Positions 1-6,026 of a DNA stretch of 6,026 nucleotides are shown piece after piece (position 1 is the stretch's first letter; each line of letters begins with the position of its first letter). Under the pieces are notes generated by a model. It had not been told where the DNA came from and did not search any database. It saw only the letters and a list, made by a program, of their open reading frames with translations. Source of the DNA: Bacteroidia bacterium (GTDB lineage: Bacteria > Bacteroidota > Bacteroidia > Bacteroidales > Azobacteroidaceae); contig BNTV01000193.1 in the NCBI GenBank assembly GCA_025996865.1, positions 1 to 6,026 on the forward strand. Reading direction: 5' to 3'. A program made the position numbers and the translations under genes.

Positions 1-247
1 ATAGGCTTCGAAGGTTCCTGCCATGCTCGCCTTTATTGTGTAAAATTAAGTCAAGATCGTGAGTCTTCTTAGGACTCCACAGACCGAGAGCATCATAAAT
101 CTTCTCATACGTTTGAGGCATAACAACCATTGCTCCATCGTACGGATTGACTTTAGAGAACTCCGACAGGGCTCTATCTGATAATTCTTCCGCCCTTGCC
201 CGTATGCTGTCACTCTGTGGGTGCGGGCAGCGGTGGAGCGTCTGCAT
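1..247 (-). CDS. Fragment of crAss-like virion RNA polymerase, on the strand opposite the rest of the gene
   Basis: The plus strand is closed in all frames over 1-195, for example by frame-1 stops at 70, 121, 148 and 154. The minus strand is open from 250 down to base 1 and continues off the left edge. A minus-strand TGA at 253-251 lies just before an ATG at 247-245, but that ATG is probably not a true start, because the first dozen residues (M-Q-T-L-H-R-C-P) fall in the GC-rich junction. From about residue 15 the translation becomes protein-like: SIRARAEELSDRALSEF, then NPYDGAMVVMPQTYEKIYDA, then LGLWSPKK. The arrangement N-x-x-D-G-A, a P-x-x-Y helix, then L-G-x-W is what I recall from crAss-like virion RNA polymerases, just N-terminal to the part encoded from about 240 on the plus strand. 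About 70-90 residues of that family would be missing between the two pieces. I infer a displaced part of the neighbouring gene, not an independent gene. No homology search was possible. Confidence 0.6.
   Translation of the reverse strand, partial: MQTLHRCPHPQSDSIRARAEELSDRALSEFSKVNPYDGAMVVMPQTYEKIYDALGLWSPKKTHDLDLILHNKGEHGRNLRSL
190..233. repeat. Interrupted inverted repeat in a GC-rich patch at the strand-switch junction
   Basis: TGCCCG (197-202) pairs with CGGGCA (224-229) across a 21-base loop. Outside it, CCGC (190-193) pairs with GCGG (230-233), leaving CCT (194-196) unpaired. By hand count 36 of the 51 bases from 190 to 240 are G or C, far above the flanking AT-rich coding sequence. 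This patch is where coding evidence changes from the minus to the plus strand. It could be the short homology that allowed an inversion or fold-back template switch, or inserted foreign sequence. It is not a convincing terminator, as no T-run follows. Confidence 0.45.
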
Positions 248-3200
248 TATTCAAATTTCTAAGCGATCCTAAGAATCAATTCGATGCTATTATATGGGAT
301 GATACAATTAAGCTTGGAGGAGAGCCCGCAGCCAATATTTACAATGAAGTTGGGGATTTCGACTTCTCGTTATTTAAGGCTAATCCGGACTTAATTGATG
401 CATATACATATAGTCTCGACTATAAAAATTGGAGGCATCAGATATACACAGAACATGAAGTTCATAAAGATCGTTCTGTCGGCGTGCAGATTGACCGTGA
501 AATCATTGAAGGCTTAGCTGGAAATGAGACTATATACGAGATTGACGCAAAGCAGTTTAGCGGAGAAGAGCTGTTTCAACAATGGATAGACATTCATAAT
601 AACCTTATAGAAAATCAATTCGAGGAAACAAAAGATAGATTCGGCCTTAACGAAGCGAATGACGTAGATATGCTTAGAACTCTTTATCTCAACATGACTA
701 AAGAGTACACATTGTCTATTGAAGACCAGATGGCGACTCGTGATATATTTGAACGAGGAACCAATGAACGGAAGACTACAATCAATCTAAACATCAATGC
801 TTCGAATAATGCCAACATGCTGTTAAACTCAGTGTCTGGCGCTATTGGGAGTGACTTGCTAAGGATAAAGCTTCCAGGCACTGAAATGATTCAAGCGCCA
901 ACGTATGGCGGCGTAAGGAGTGTATATGCGGCATATAAATATACCAAGCAGCTTAGATTCCGTAATGAGAATAATGAGATGGAAGTAGCTGTTGGTATAG
1001 AGTTTTTCAAGCATATCATACCAAATTACAAGAATATGTCTTATGACGATTTAAGGAAGGAGATTTTGAGTAATCCCGGGAAGTATACTGCATATTTGTA
1101 TCGTATTCCATCTCAGGGCATTAACTTCTCTGCTAATATAACAATAGCCGATATACTTCCTGCCGAATTTGGTGCGATTTGTATTGTTCCGACCGGATTT
1201 ACGACTGCGTCAGGATCTGATAATGACAGTGATAAGGTATATATAACTTCTAAGTATTATGAGTTAGGTGAGAATGGCGAGATTGTCGAAATTAAATATA
1301 ACGATCAATCAACAGTAAACTCATCAATGGCTATGGCTAATAGGCTCGTAGATATTTATCGCGCAGTTGTATCTCAGAATGATGGCGTAGCTGAATCTAC
1401 ATTCCCGACCGATGCTCAAACGGCTATAGTTAAGGACTATATTCTTAGTCGCGTAGAGAAGGATAAGGATATGTTTGATTATCTTACACTTAACTATAGC
1501 GTTGACTTTCATGACATTGTTGTTCAGGGAGCGGCAGGTTTGGGCGCTTCGGCCTTAGCTAAATCTTCTCACGCAATATTTACTAATTTTGACATATCTC
1601 TAAGCGATAAGGCTGGTGAGAAGAAGTTCCTCGAACAACTTCATCTTGACGGATTTTCAAATATCAGGTCAGTAGATGGTATCCCAATTAAGGACTTACT
1701 GAACGTATTGATTTCTGGGTTCGTTGACTCTGTTAAGAATCCATTTATATTCTACTCTAATATCAATAAGTACGTACTTAACGCTGCTATTGCGATGATT
1801 AGGTCTGGATTTGGCATGGCTACATTTGCGCTAAACTTACAGCCTATCATCAAAGATATGAACGTATATGGCGGCATTGAGGCTACGGCTAAAGAGTATA
1901 TTAAGAAGCTGTGGGAGTTAAATGATGGCAAATCTGAGGACATGCCAGCTACTTCTGGTGAGATATGGAGCTATATTGAGGATAATTTTATTTATAAGAA
2001 TGATGGAACAGAAGATTTTACAGCTGCATTCAAGAAACTTATGACATTCAAAGGGCTTGACAATCTATTGCTACACAAGGATTTTAATGATCCAACATTC
2101 ATTATGAAGCAGATTGCTGCGCTTAGGGTGTTTGCTATCTATAATTCTGTCGGTCAGAAATTGTCAGACGCAACCCGTATGCACAACATCTATTCAAACT
2201 CTAATACTTCGTCGTTCTATAATATAATAGAGTTTCTGTCTACTGAGGAAGATCAACGGCCTGAGTTAGAAAAATACTTCACAAACTACGATAAACTATT
2301 CTCTGATGAGTTTATATTCAAGAAACAAGTGGAGATGTCAGCAGAACTGCTTAATGAGCTGTCAAGATCTGGTATGATTGAATTCTCTGGAATTGCAAGA
2401 CAGATCTATAAGTTTATAGCAAATTGGTTGCCTGATACGCTATACGCAACATCAAGGAGAACTGTTTATAAACATGCCCTCAGGGCTCTTAAATTATACT
2501 TCCAGGCCGCTTTTGCCAGGAATGTAATGAAGGAGTTGAATATGACTCCGGATAGTATTATAGAGACAATCGCTGATGATTTAATTAATTTAAAGAGTGA
2601 ATTCTTTAGGCTGAACATTCATGATGGCGAATTACTATTGGCGACGCTAAACCCGCAGGAAATGAATGGTAAGTTTGTTGTGAAGTTTGATAGTATGTTT
2701 GCTAAGGATACATCCATGAAGAATGCTTTGTATGCTGGATGGGAACAGCTATTCAACAACCCAATGTCACGAGACTTTGCTATAAAGCTTTATCTATATT
2801 CAGAGATTGCTGGTAGCTTTAAGACATCTGGTGTTAATGAGTTGTCTGCATTCTCGCCTGCTGCACTAAAGAATTCGCTACAATATACTGTTAATGGCGA
2901 AGTGTATAATATTGATGATTACTATGACGATATTATCAATAATAGCACAGAGGTTAATATGAGTAGATTGCAAGACTTTATCATTAGTTTTGCATCTAAC
3001 AATAGCGATATTGTGAAGACTGTAGGTAGAGCTAAGGGTGGATTTGTGGTGCCTATGAAAAAGTCAGGCGTCTTAATAAAAGGCCCAGTGTTCTACTCTT
3101 CATTCTCCCCAGAGACTCCATTAACTGTAACAATTCAAAAGACTGATAAAAAGATGCCTCCAGCCGTCAAAATTAAATTCGGCAAAAAGTCGCTCGTTTA

Positions 3201-4089
3201 TCATATAATCGGTCATGTTACGGCTAAGAAAACCGGCAAGAATAATAAGGTAGTTTACAGTCAATATACTACATATGTGCTTGATACTCAGCCCGTTGTA
3301 TTTGATAATGACAACATTGATTTCTTGAATATTGATAGGAATATGTATAAATTTAGGACCAACAATCCAAAGAATACATTATCTCTATTAGAAGATGTCA
3401 AGAAGAATATTCCTGGAGGGAGCTCTGTTAAGCAAGAGCAATACTTTGATTTAAGGGCGGATGTAACTTCGATGGACGCTGTCAATAAGGCATACATACT
3501 CAAAGATGCACAAGACGCAGTAAATGAGTCTGGTCTTAAATATATTATCATTGACAAGAACGAGCCCAAGGATAGCGTATATGGACAAGCATTCAGTAAA
3601 TATCGAGATCATACTGGTAAGAATATTGACCTACTGGCAATAGTATTAAGACCTACCGGTAGATTTAATGATAGTGTTGATGGAATGCTATACTCTGATA
3701 TACAAGATCTGATTAGGGACGATAAGTTTATTGCGGTAAATCCCGAAGATGGTAGATTGTATGCTGGCGTGCGTGATGCAAGGAAGGAAACTTATATTCC
3801 CGAAAAGACCGAGCAAGCGCCTAAAGCAGCCGATCCAGTAGAGACCAAGCCGAAGGATGTTGAGACAAAGACTGGTACTGCGACAACATTAACTGTCGAT
3901 ATAGAAAACATTACGGCTGAGCAGATTCAAGAGCGTATTATAGAGCTTGGTGGTATCGAGGGTATCTCTAAGCAGGATGCCGAGATGCAACCAGCATATA
4001 TGACGCAGATGATGTTTGGATTCAGTAATGGTCGTGAGTTATCTGATGAAGAGTATCAAGCAAAATTAGAACAATTATTTAACTGTTAA
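196..4089 (+). CDS. crAss-like virion DNA-dependent RNA polymerase, beta'-like catalytic part (5'-disrupted)
   Basis: This is a 1297-residue frame predicted to synthesise RNA on phage DNA, probably as a polymerase carried in the virion and injected. Seen in order: F29-DAIIWDDTIKLG (about 29-41); G96-V-Q; K225-LPG-x4-Q233; R303-I-P-S-Q307; the triple aspartate D342-N-D344-S-D346-K followed by VYI; a helix ending NRLVDIYRAV; G-A-A-G-L-G-A-S about 445-452 with H459; V510-D-S-V-K-N-P516 with N522 and N524; and QIAALRVFAIYN about 639-650. The spacing from R-x-P-S to D-x-D-x-D parallels cellular beta' (R-x-P-T-L to NADFDGDQ) and the DFDID motif of crAss-like polymerases. Residues past about 1000 are not assigned. 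A P/K/T-rich linker (about 1202-1234) precedes a helical tail. The TTG at 196 is simply the first usable codon in the frame. Residues 1-14 (PVCCHSVGAG...) look like junction noise, and the true N-terminal half is missing or inverted. The next gene starts 3 bases later. Confidence 0.75.
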   Translation: MPVCCHSVGAGSGGASALFKFLSDPKNQFDAIIWDDTIKLGGEPAANIYNEVGDFDFSLFKANPDLIDAYTYSLDYKNWRHQIYTEHEVHKDRSVGVQIDREIIEGLAGNETIYEIDAKQFSGEELFQQWIDIHNNLIENQFEETKDRFGLNEANDVDMLRTLYLNMTKEYTLSIEDQMATRDIFERGTNERKTTINLNINASNNANMLLNSVSGAIGSDLLRIKLPGTEMIQAPTYGGVRSVYAAYKYTKQLRFRNENNEMEVAVGIEFFKHIIPNYKNMSYDDLRKEILSNPGKYTAYLYRIPSQGINFSANITIADILPAEFGAICIVPTGFTTASGSDNDSDKVYITSKYYELGENGEIVEIKYNDQSTVNSSMAMANRLVDIYRAVVSQNDGVAESTFPTDAQTAIVKDYILSRVEKDKDMFDYLTLNYSVDFHDIVVQGAAGLGASALAKSSHAIFTNFDISLSDKAGEKKFLEQLHLDGFSNIRSVDGIPIKDLLNVLISGFVDSVKNPFIFYSNINKYVLNAAIAMIRSGFGMATFALNLQPIIKDMNVYGGIEATAKEYIKKLWELNDGKSEDMPATSGEIWSYIEDNFIYKNDGTEDFTAAFKKLMTFKGLDNLLLHKDFNDPTFIMKQIAALRVFAIYNSVGQKLSDATRMHNIYSNSNTSSFYNIIEFLSTEEDQRPELEKYFTNYDKLFSDEFIFKKQVEMSAELLNELSRSGMIEFSGIARQIYKFIANWLPDTLYATSRRTVYKHALRALKLYFQAAFARNVMKELNMTPDSIIETIADDLINLKSEFFRLNIHDGELLLATLNPQEMNGKFVVKFDSMFAKDTSMKNALYAGWEQLFNNPMSRDFAIKLYLYSEIAGSFKTSGVNELSAFSPAALKNSLQYTVNGEVYNIDDYYDDIINNSTEVNMSRLQDFIISFASNNSDIVKTVGRAKGGFVVPMKKSGVLIKGPVFYSSFSPETPLTVTIQKTDKKMPPAVKIKFGKKSLVYHIIGHVTAKKTGKNNKVVYSQYTTYVLDTQPVVFDNDNIDFLNIDRNMYKFRTNNPKNTLSLLEDVKKNIPGGSSVKQEQYFDLRADVTSMDAVNKAYILKDAQDAVNESGLKYIIIDKNEPKDSVYGQAFSKYRDHTGKNIDLLAIVLRPTGRFNDSVDGMLYSDIQDLIRDDKFIAVNPEDGRLYAGVRDARKETYIPEKTEQAPKAADPVETKPKDVETKTGTATTLTVDIENITAEQIQERIIELGGIEGISKQDAEMQPAYMTQMMFGFSNGRELSDEEYQAKLEQLFNC
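1219..1233 (+). other. Predicted RNA polymerase active-site triple-aspartate motif (D-N-D-S-D)
   Basis: Residues D342, D344 and D346 sit in the context G-S-D-N-D-S-D-K-V-Y. In two-barrel RNA polymerases these three aspartates bind the catalytic magnesium: DFDGD in cellular beta' and in YonO-type enzymes, DFDID in the crAss-like enzyme. The three acids are kept here. The usual Phe is Asn and the usual Gly/Ile is Ser. The preceding R303-I-P-S-Q and the I-V-P at about 329-331 hold the positions expected of this barrel. Confidence 0.75.
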
Positions 4090-4095
4090 GATATG
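4087..4095 (+). promoter_or_regulatory. Same-frame stop/start junction (TAA-GAT-ATG) coupling the two large genes
   Basis: The polymerase frame ends with TAA at 4087-4089 and the next ATG is at 4093-4095 in the same frame, with a single sense codon between. No promoter or terminator fits in the gap. The bases upstream of the ATG (ATTTAACTGTTAAGAT) hold no good GGAGG-like site. That is usual for Bacteroidota, where start sites depend little on Shine-Dalgarno pairing, and it also fits termination-reinitiation by the same ribosome. The start is supported by the protein itself, since recognisable sequence (C3-x-N5-x-N-S8-x-E10-F11) begins at once after the Met. Confidence 0.5.
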
Positions 4096-6026
4096 CATTG
4101 TATAAATAAAAATAGTAAAGAGTTCAAGCAACTGCGAGCAGATACAAATATGGATGCTTTATCATTATCTGCAATCATATCGATTATGCAGTATAGTAAT
4201 GGTAGTGACTTCATGCCAACTGCCGAGCAGGTAGCTGAATATAATAACAACGAGAGCTATAGAGATATGTATCTCGATCGAATACGCAATGACAAAGAAG
4301 GGAATACAGTGGTGGGTGATTTAGAATTCATCCCCACTAATCCTCTTTCTTTTAGGCAGAAGAGTAGTCGAGGGCTGCAGATGAAGCTATTAAGAGATCA
4401 TCACCCCAATAGCGCTGCTGAGCTTTTATTTGAAAAGATAAACTATCGGCGATTAACGAGTGATGAGTTTGGTCAGATAAGGAGCGCCGCCACGAGAGGG
4501 TTGTCGATAAGAGACACGCTCCAAGAGATGCGTGATGACGGAAACGCAATTATGTACAGAAAGTTTGTTAGATTCTTGATTGAAAAATTTGCATCAGGCC
4601 CACTGCTCGATCAGCGGATATATTATGTTGACGCTGGAAGCTCGAGTGTTGCTGGTTTTTATTATGCTGGCGAAATCTATATAAATACAGGTTCGGCTGA
4701 TTATAAAAGTCCACTTAGGCGCGATGCTCTTGTTCTTCATGAAATAGTTCACGCGCTAACCGATAGATTTCTACTGAAAAATAAGGAGTTTAGAGATGCA
4801 CTTACCGAACTTTTGTTTGCGATTAAAACTCGCAACAGGGTTGATATTCAGCGACTAAACAGGTACGACTCATCTGGCGCATTCAGGAGTGGAACTGTAG
4901 ATGTATTTGAATTTGTAGCCGATTTCTTCACGGACACAGACTTAATATTAATGCTTCAGAGTATCCCGGCAAAAGTAGGTTCTCTTGTTCAGAGTTTATT
5001 CCATGAGATTGCGGACCTTATCACCAAGTATATATTTGGCAGACAGCCAGACAATGTGTATGATGAGCTCAAGGGCCTTATGTATTCGATATTAGATAAG
5101 GCCGCTACAGATGCAGTAGATAATACTGATTTACACCTAACGGAAAGAGCTCGTTTAAAGCGTAAATGGGGCTCTACAATGGACGCAAATAAATTCCGGG
5201 AGAACCTCAAGGCTGCAAATGAATACGCCAACACAGCGGCCGTAAATGGCGTCCAAGGGGCTGGAAAGCGTACTGCTGTAACCAGGGCTATGGTTGATGC
5301 TGGTATTGGTGATGAATTTGACAATAAAGTGGTCGATCCAAGGCGTCCTGACTTCCAAAATACTGCTGGTTCCTCTATGCACTCATTGATGGAGAGATGG
5401 GTTATTGGCAAAGGGAAGAAGAAGCCTGTAGGCATCCGTAAAGTGAGTGAAAACGAGCTTGATAGCGTAACTGTAATGTCTGGAGGAATATCTGACGAAG
5501 CGTTAGATCAATTCGAGTCAATCTTAAATACAACAATTGGCAGACTGGAGATACTTGGTAGTGAAGGTACTATGGTTACAAGACAAGGCTATCCTCTCAC
5601 TGGCAGGTATGACGTAATCCTGATTGATGGAGAAGGCCATACAAAGACTGTCGATTTAAAGACCAGGGTGTCTAAATATACAGATAAAGAAGGCAAGGTA
5701 GTATTTCAGAATGATGGGTTTGTTGGTTATTATAAGTCTAAATATGGCAGAACGTCAGATTATCAGAAACACGCTATTCAGCAGTATGTCTATCGAAGGA
5801 TAGCTATGCAAAACGACATAGTTACTGACCAATACGGCGTGCTACTGGTCGAGATAGAAGTGACCGAACTCCCAAATGGACAGCTGCAAGTGACAAGCGC
5901 AAAGCTAAGTGGCCCGTCTGCCAATAAAGAAACGCCGTATGGGATTACTGATTTAAAAGAAAACGTCCCAATCCATAAAAAAGTAATGGAGATTACAAAG
6001 GAAGCTGACTTAATAACAGCTCCAGC
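4093..6026 (+). CDS. Polyvalent phage protein: zincin-like metalloprotease plus PD-(D/E)XK nuclease (3' partial)
   Basis: An open frame of 644 codons runs off the right edge with no in-frame stop. The N-terminus has C-x-N-x-N-S-x-E-F followed by helices and a F-M-P-T-A-E-Q element (about residues 1-50), a pattern I associate with large phage proteins. Residues about 150-310 look like a zincin protease: a Y-Y-V-D strand, E-I-Y-I-N, then H216-E217-I-V-H220-A-L-T, and E273-F-V-A-D as likely third zinc ligand. A helical stretch follows (SLVQSLFHEIADLI, YDELKGLMYSIL). Residues about 410-600 look like a RecB/Cas4-type nuclease: G426-S-S-M-H430-x3-E434, G504-R-Y-D507, V-D521-L-K523-T, and Q563-Q-Y-V-Y567. 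No signal peptide or membrane segment was seen. It probably shares a transcript with the polymerase. The combination resembles the polyvalent proteins that phages and conjugative elements deliver into cells. Substrates are unknown, and further domains may lie beyond the window. Confidence 0.72.
   Translation, partial: MHCINKNSKEFKQLRADTNMDALSLSAIISIMQYSNGSDFMPTAEQVAEYNNNESYRDMYLDRIRNDKEGNTVVGDLEFIPTNPLSFRQKSSRGLQMKLLRDHHPNSAAELLFEKINYRRLTSDEFGQIRSAATRGLSIRDTLQEMRDDGNAIMYRKFVRFLIEKFASGPLLDQRIYYVDAGSSSVAGFYYAGEIYINTGSADYKSPLRRDALVLHEIVHALTDRFLLKNKEFRDALTELLFAIKTRNRVDIQRLNRYDSSGAFRSGTVDVFEFVADFFTDTDLILMLQSIPAKVGSLVQSLFHEIADLITKYIFGRQPDNVYDELKGLMYSILDKAATDAVDNTDLHLTERARLKRKWGSTMDANKFRENLKAANEYANTAAVNGVQGAGKRTAVTRAMVDAGIGDEFDNKVVDPRRPDFQNTAGSSMHSLMERWVIGKGKKKPVGIRKVSENELDSVTVMSGGISDEALDQFESILNTTIGRLEILGSEGTMVTRQGYPLTGRYDVILIDGEGHTKTVDLKTRVSKYTDKEGKVVFQNDGFVGYYKSKYGRTSDYQKHAIQQYVYRRIAMQNDIVTDQYGVLLVEIEVTELPNGQLQVTSAKLSGPSANKETPYGITDLKENVPIHKKVMEITKEADLITAP
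4540..5025 (+). other. Zincin-like metalloprotease domain within the second gene
   Basis: The HExxH signature H216-E-I-V-H220 (4738-4752) supplies two zinc-binding histidines and the catalytic glutamate. E273 (4909-4911) in V-F-E-F-V-A-D-F-F, 53 residues after the second histidine, suits a gluzincin-like third ligand. Preceding strands Y-Y-V-D and E-I-Y-I-N are typical of the edge strands in this fold. Outer boundaries are approximate. It may cleave phage polyproteins, its own precursor, or host targets; the sequence does not say which. Confidence 0.7.
5341..5850 (+). other. RecB/Cas4-like PD-(D/E)XK nuclease domain within the second gene
   Basis: The four parts expected of this superfamily appear in order: G-x-x-x-H430 with E434 (5368-5394), R-Y-D507 (5611-5613), D521-L-K523 (5653-5661), and a closing helix with Q563/Q564 and Y567 (5779-5793). 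D507, D521 and K523 would form the metal-dependent cleavage centre, and the histidine and the Q-Y helix are features of the RecB/Cas4 branch. The domain appears complete in the window or nearly so. There is no visible helicase, and no cysteine set for an iron-sulphur cluster of the Cas4/AddB kind. Confidence 0.72.

Noticed and set aside
196..237. TTG at 196 as the true start of the polymerase gene
   Set aside because: Family-like sequence begins directly after the junction at about 240, and an N-terminal half would be missing. The first residues (PVCCHSVGAG) do not resemble the family, and upstream sequence codes on the other strand.
2570..2600. AT-rich stretch with TTAATTAA, considered as a promoter or origin element
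   Set aside because: It lies inside continuous coding sequence and is ordinary Leu/Ile/Asn codon use.
3288..3569. A 93-codon minus-strand open frame
   Set aside because: It is antisense to the polymerase C-terminal region, with no family-like motif and no supporting context.
4087..4089. TAA as a reassigned sense codon
   Set aside because: Known phage recoding affects TAG or TGA, neither of which occurs in frame here, and a recognisable N-terminus starts just after this stop. Readthrough is kept only as a minor option.
4989..5435. A 148-codon minus-strand open frame
   Set aside because: It lies opposite the spacer and first nuclease motif of the second gene, whose plus-strand motifs are clear. 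Its translation is Ser/Leu/Ala-rich with no recognisable pattern.

Overview
This window looks like part of a large double-stranded DNA phage genome of the crAss-like type, whose hosts are usually Bacteroidota. It could also come from a related prophage or giant mobile element. The base composition is AT-rich, coding density is close to complete, and the genes are very large and multidomain. The second gene has no obvious Shine-Dalgarno site. The protein patterns match the virion RNA polymerase and polyvalent-protein neighbourhood of such phages. No tRNA, CRISPR array, insertion sequence or factor-independent terminator was seen. In-frame TAG and TGA codons are absent over about 1,940 codons, so there is no sign of stop-codon recoding here.

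Layout: bases 1 to about 247 are open only on the minus strand. They encode a fragment that resembles the middle of a crAss-type RNA polymerase. From about 240 to 4089 the plus strand encodes the rest of what appears to be the same polymerase, including the R-x-P-S-Q element and a triple-aspartate D-N-D-S-D active-site motif. The switch of strand lies at roughly 200-240, in a short GC-rich patch with an interrupted inverted repeat. It is best explained by a local inversion or a fold-back amplification/assembly chimera inside one gene. The TTG at 196 is therefore probably not a real start. The second gene begins 3 bases after the polymerase stop, in the same frame, and runs off the right edge. 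It carries a zincin-like metalloprotease (HEIVH with a downstream E) and then a RecB/Cas4-like PD-(D/E)XK nuclease.

How the parts may work together (inference): the polymerase would be packaged in the virion and injected to transcribe early genes. The adjacent protein would be a co-expressed polyvalent protein whose protease and nuclease parts could act in virion maturation, polyprotein processing, or attack on host protein and DNA at entry. The single stop codon between two same-frame genes suggests a split giant gene or tight translational coupling.
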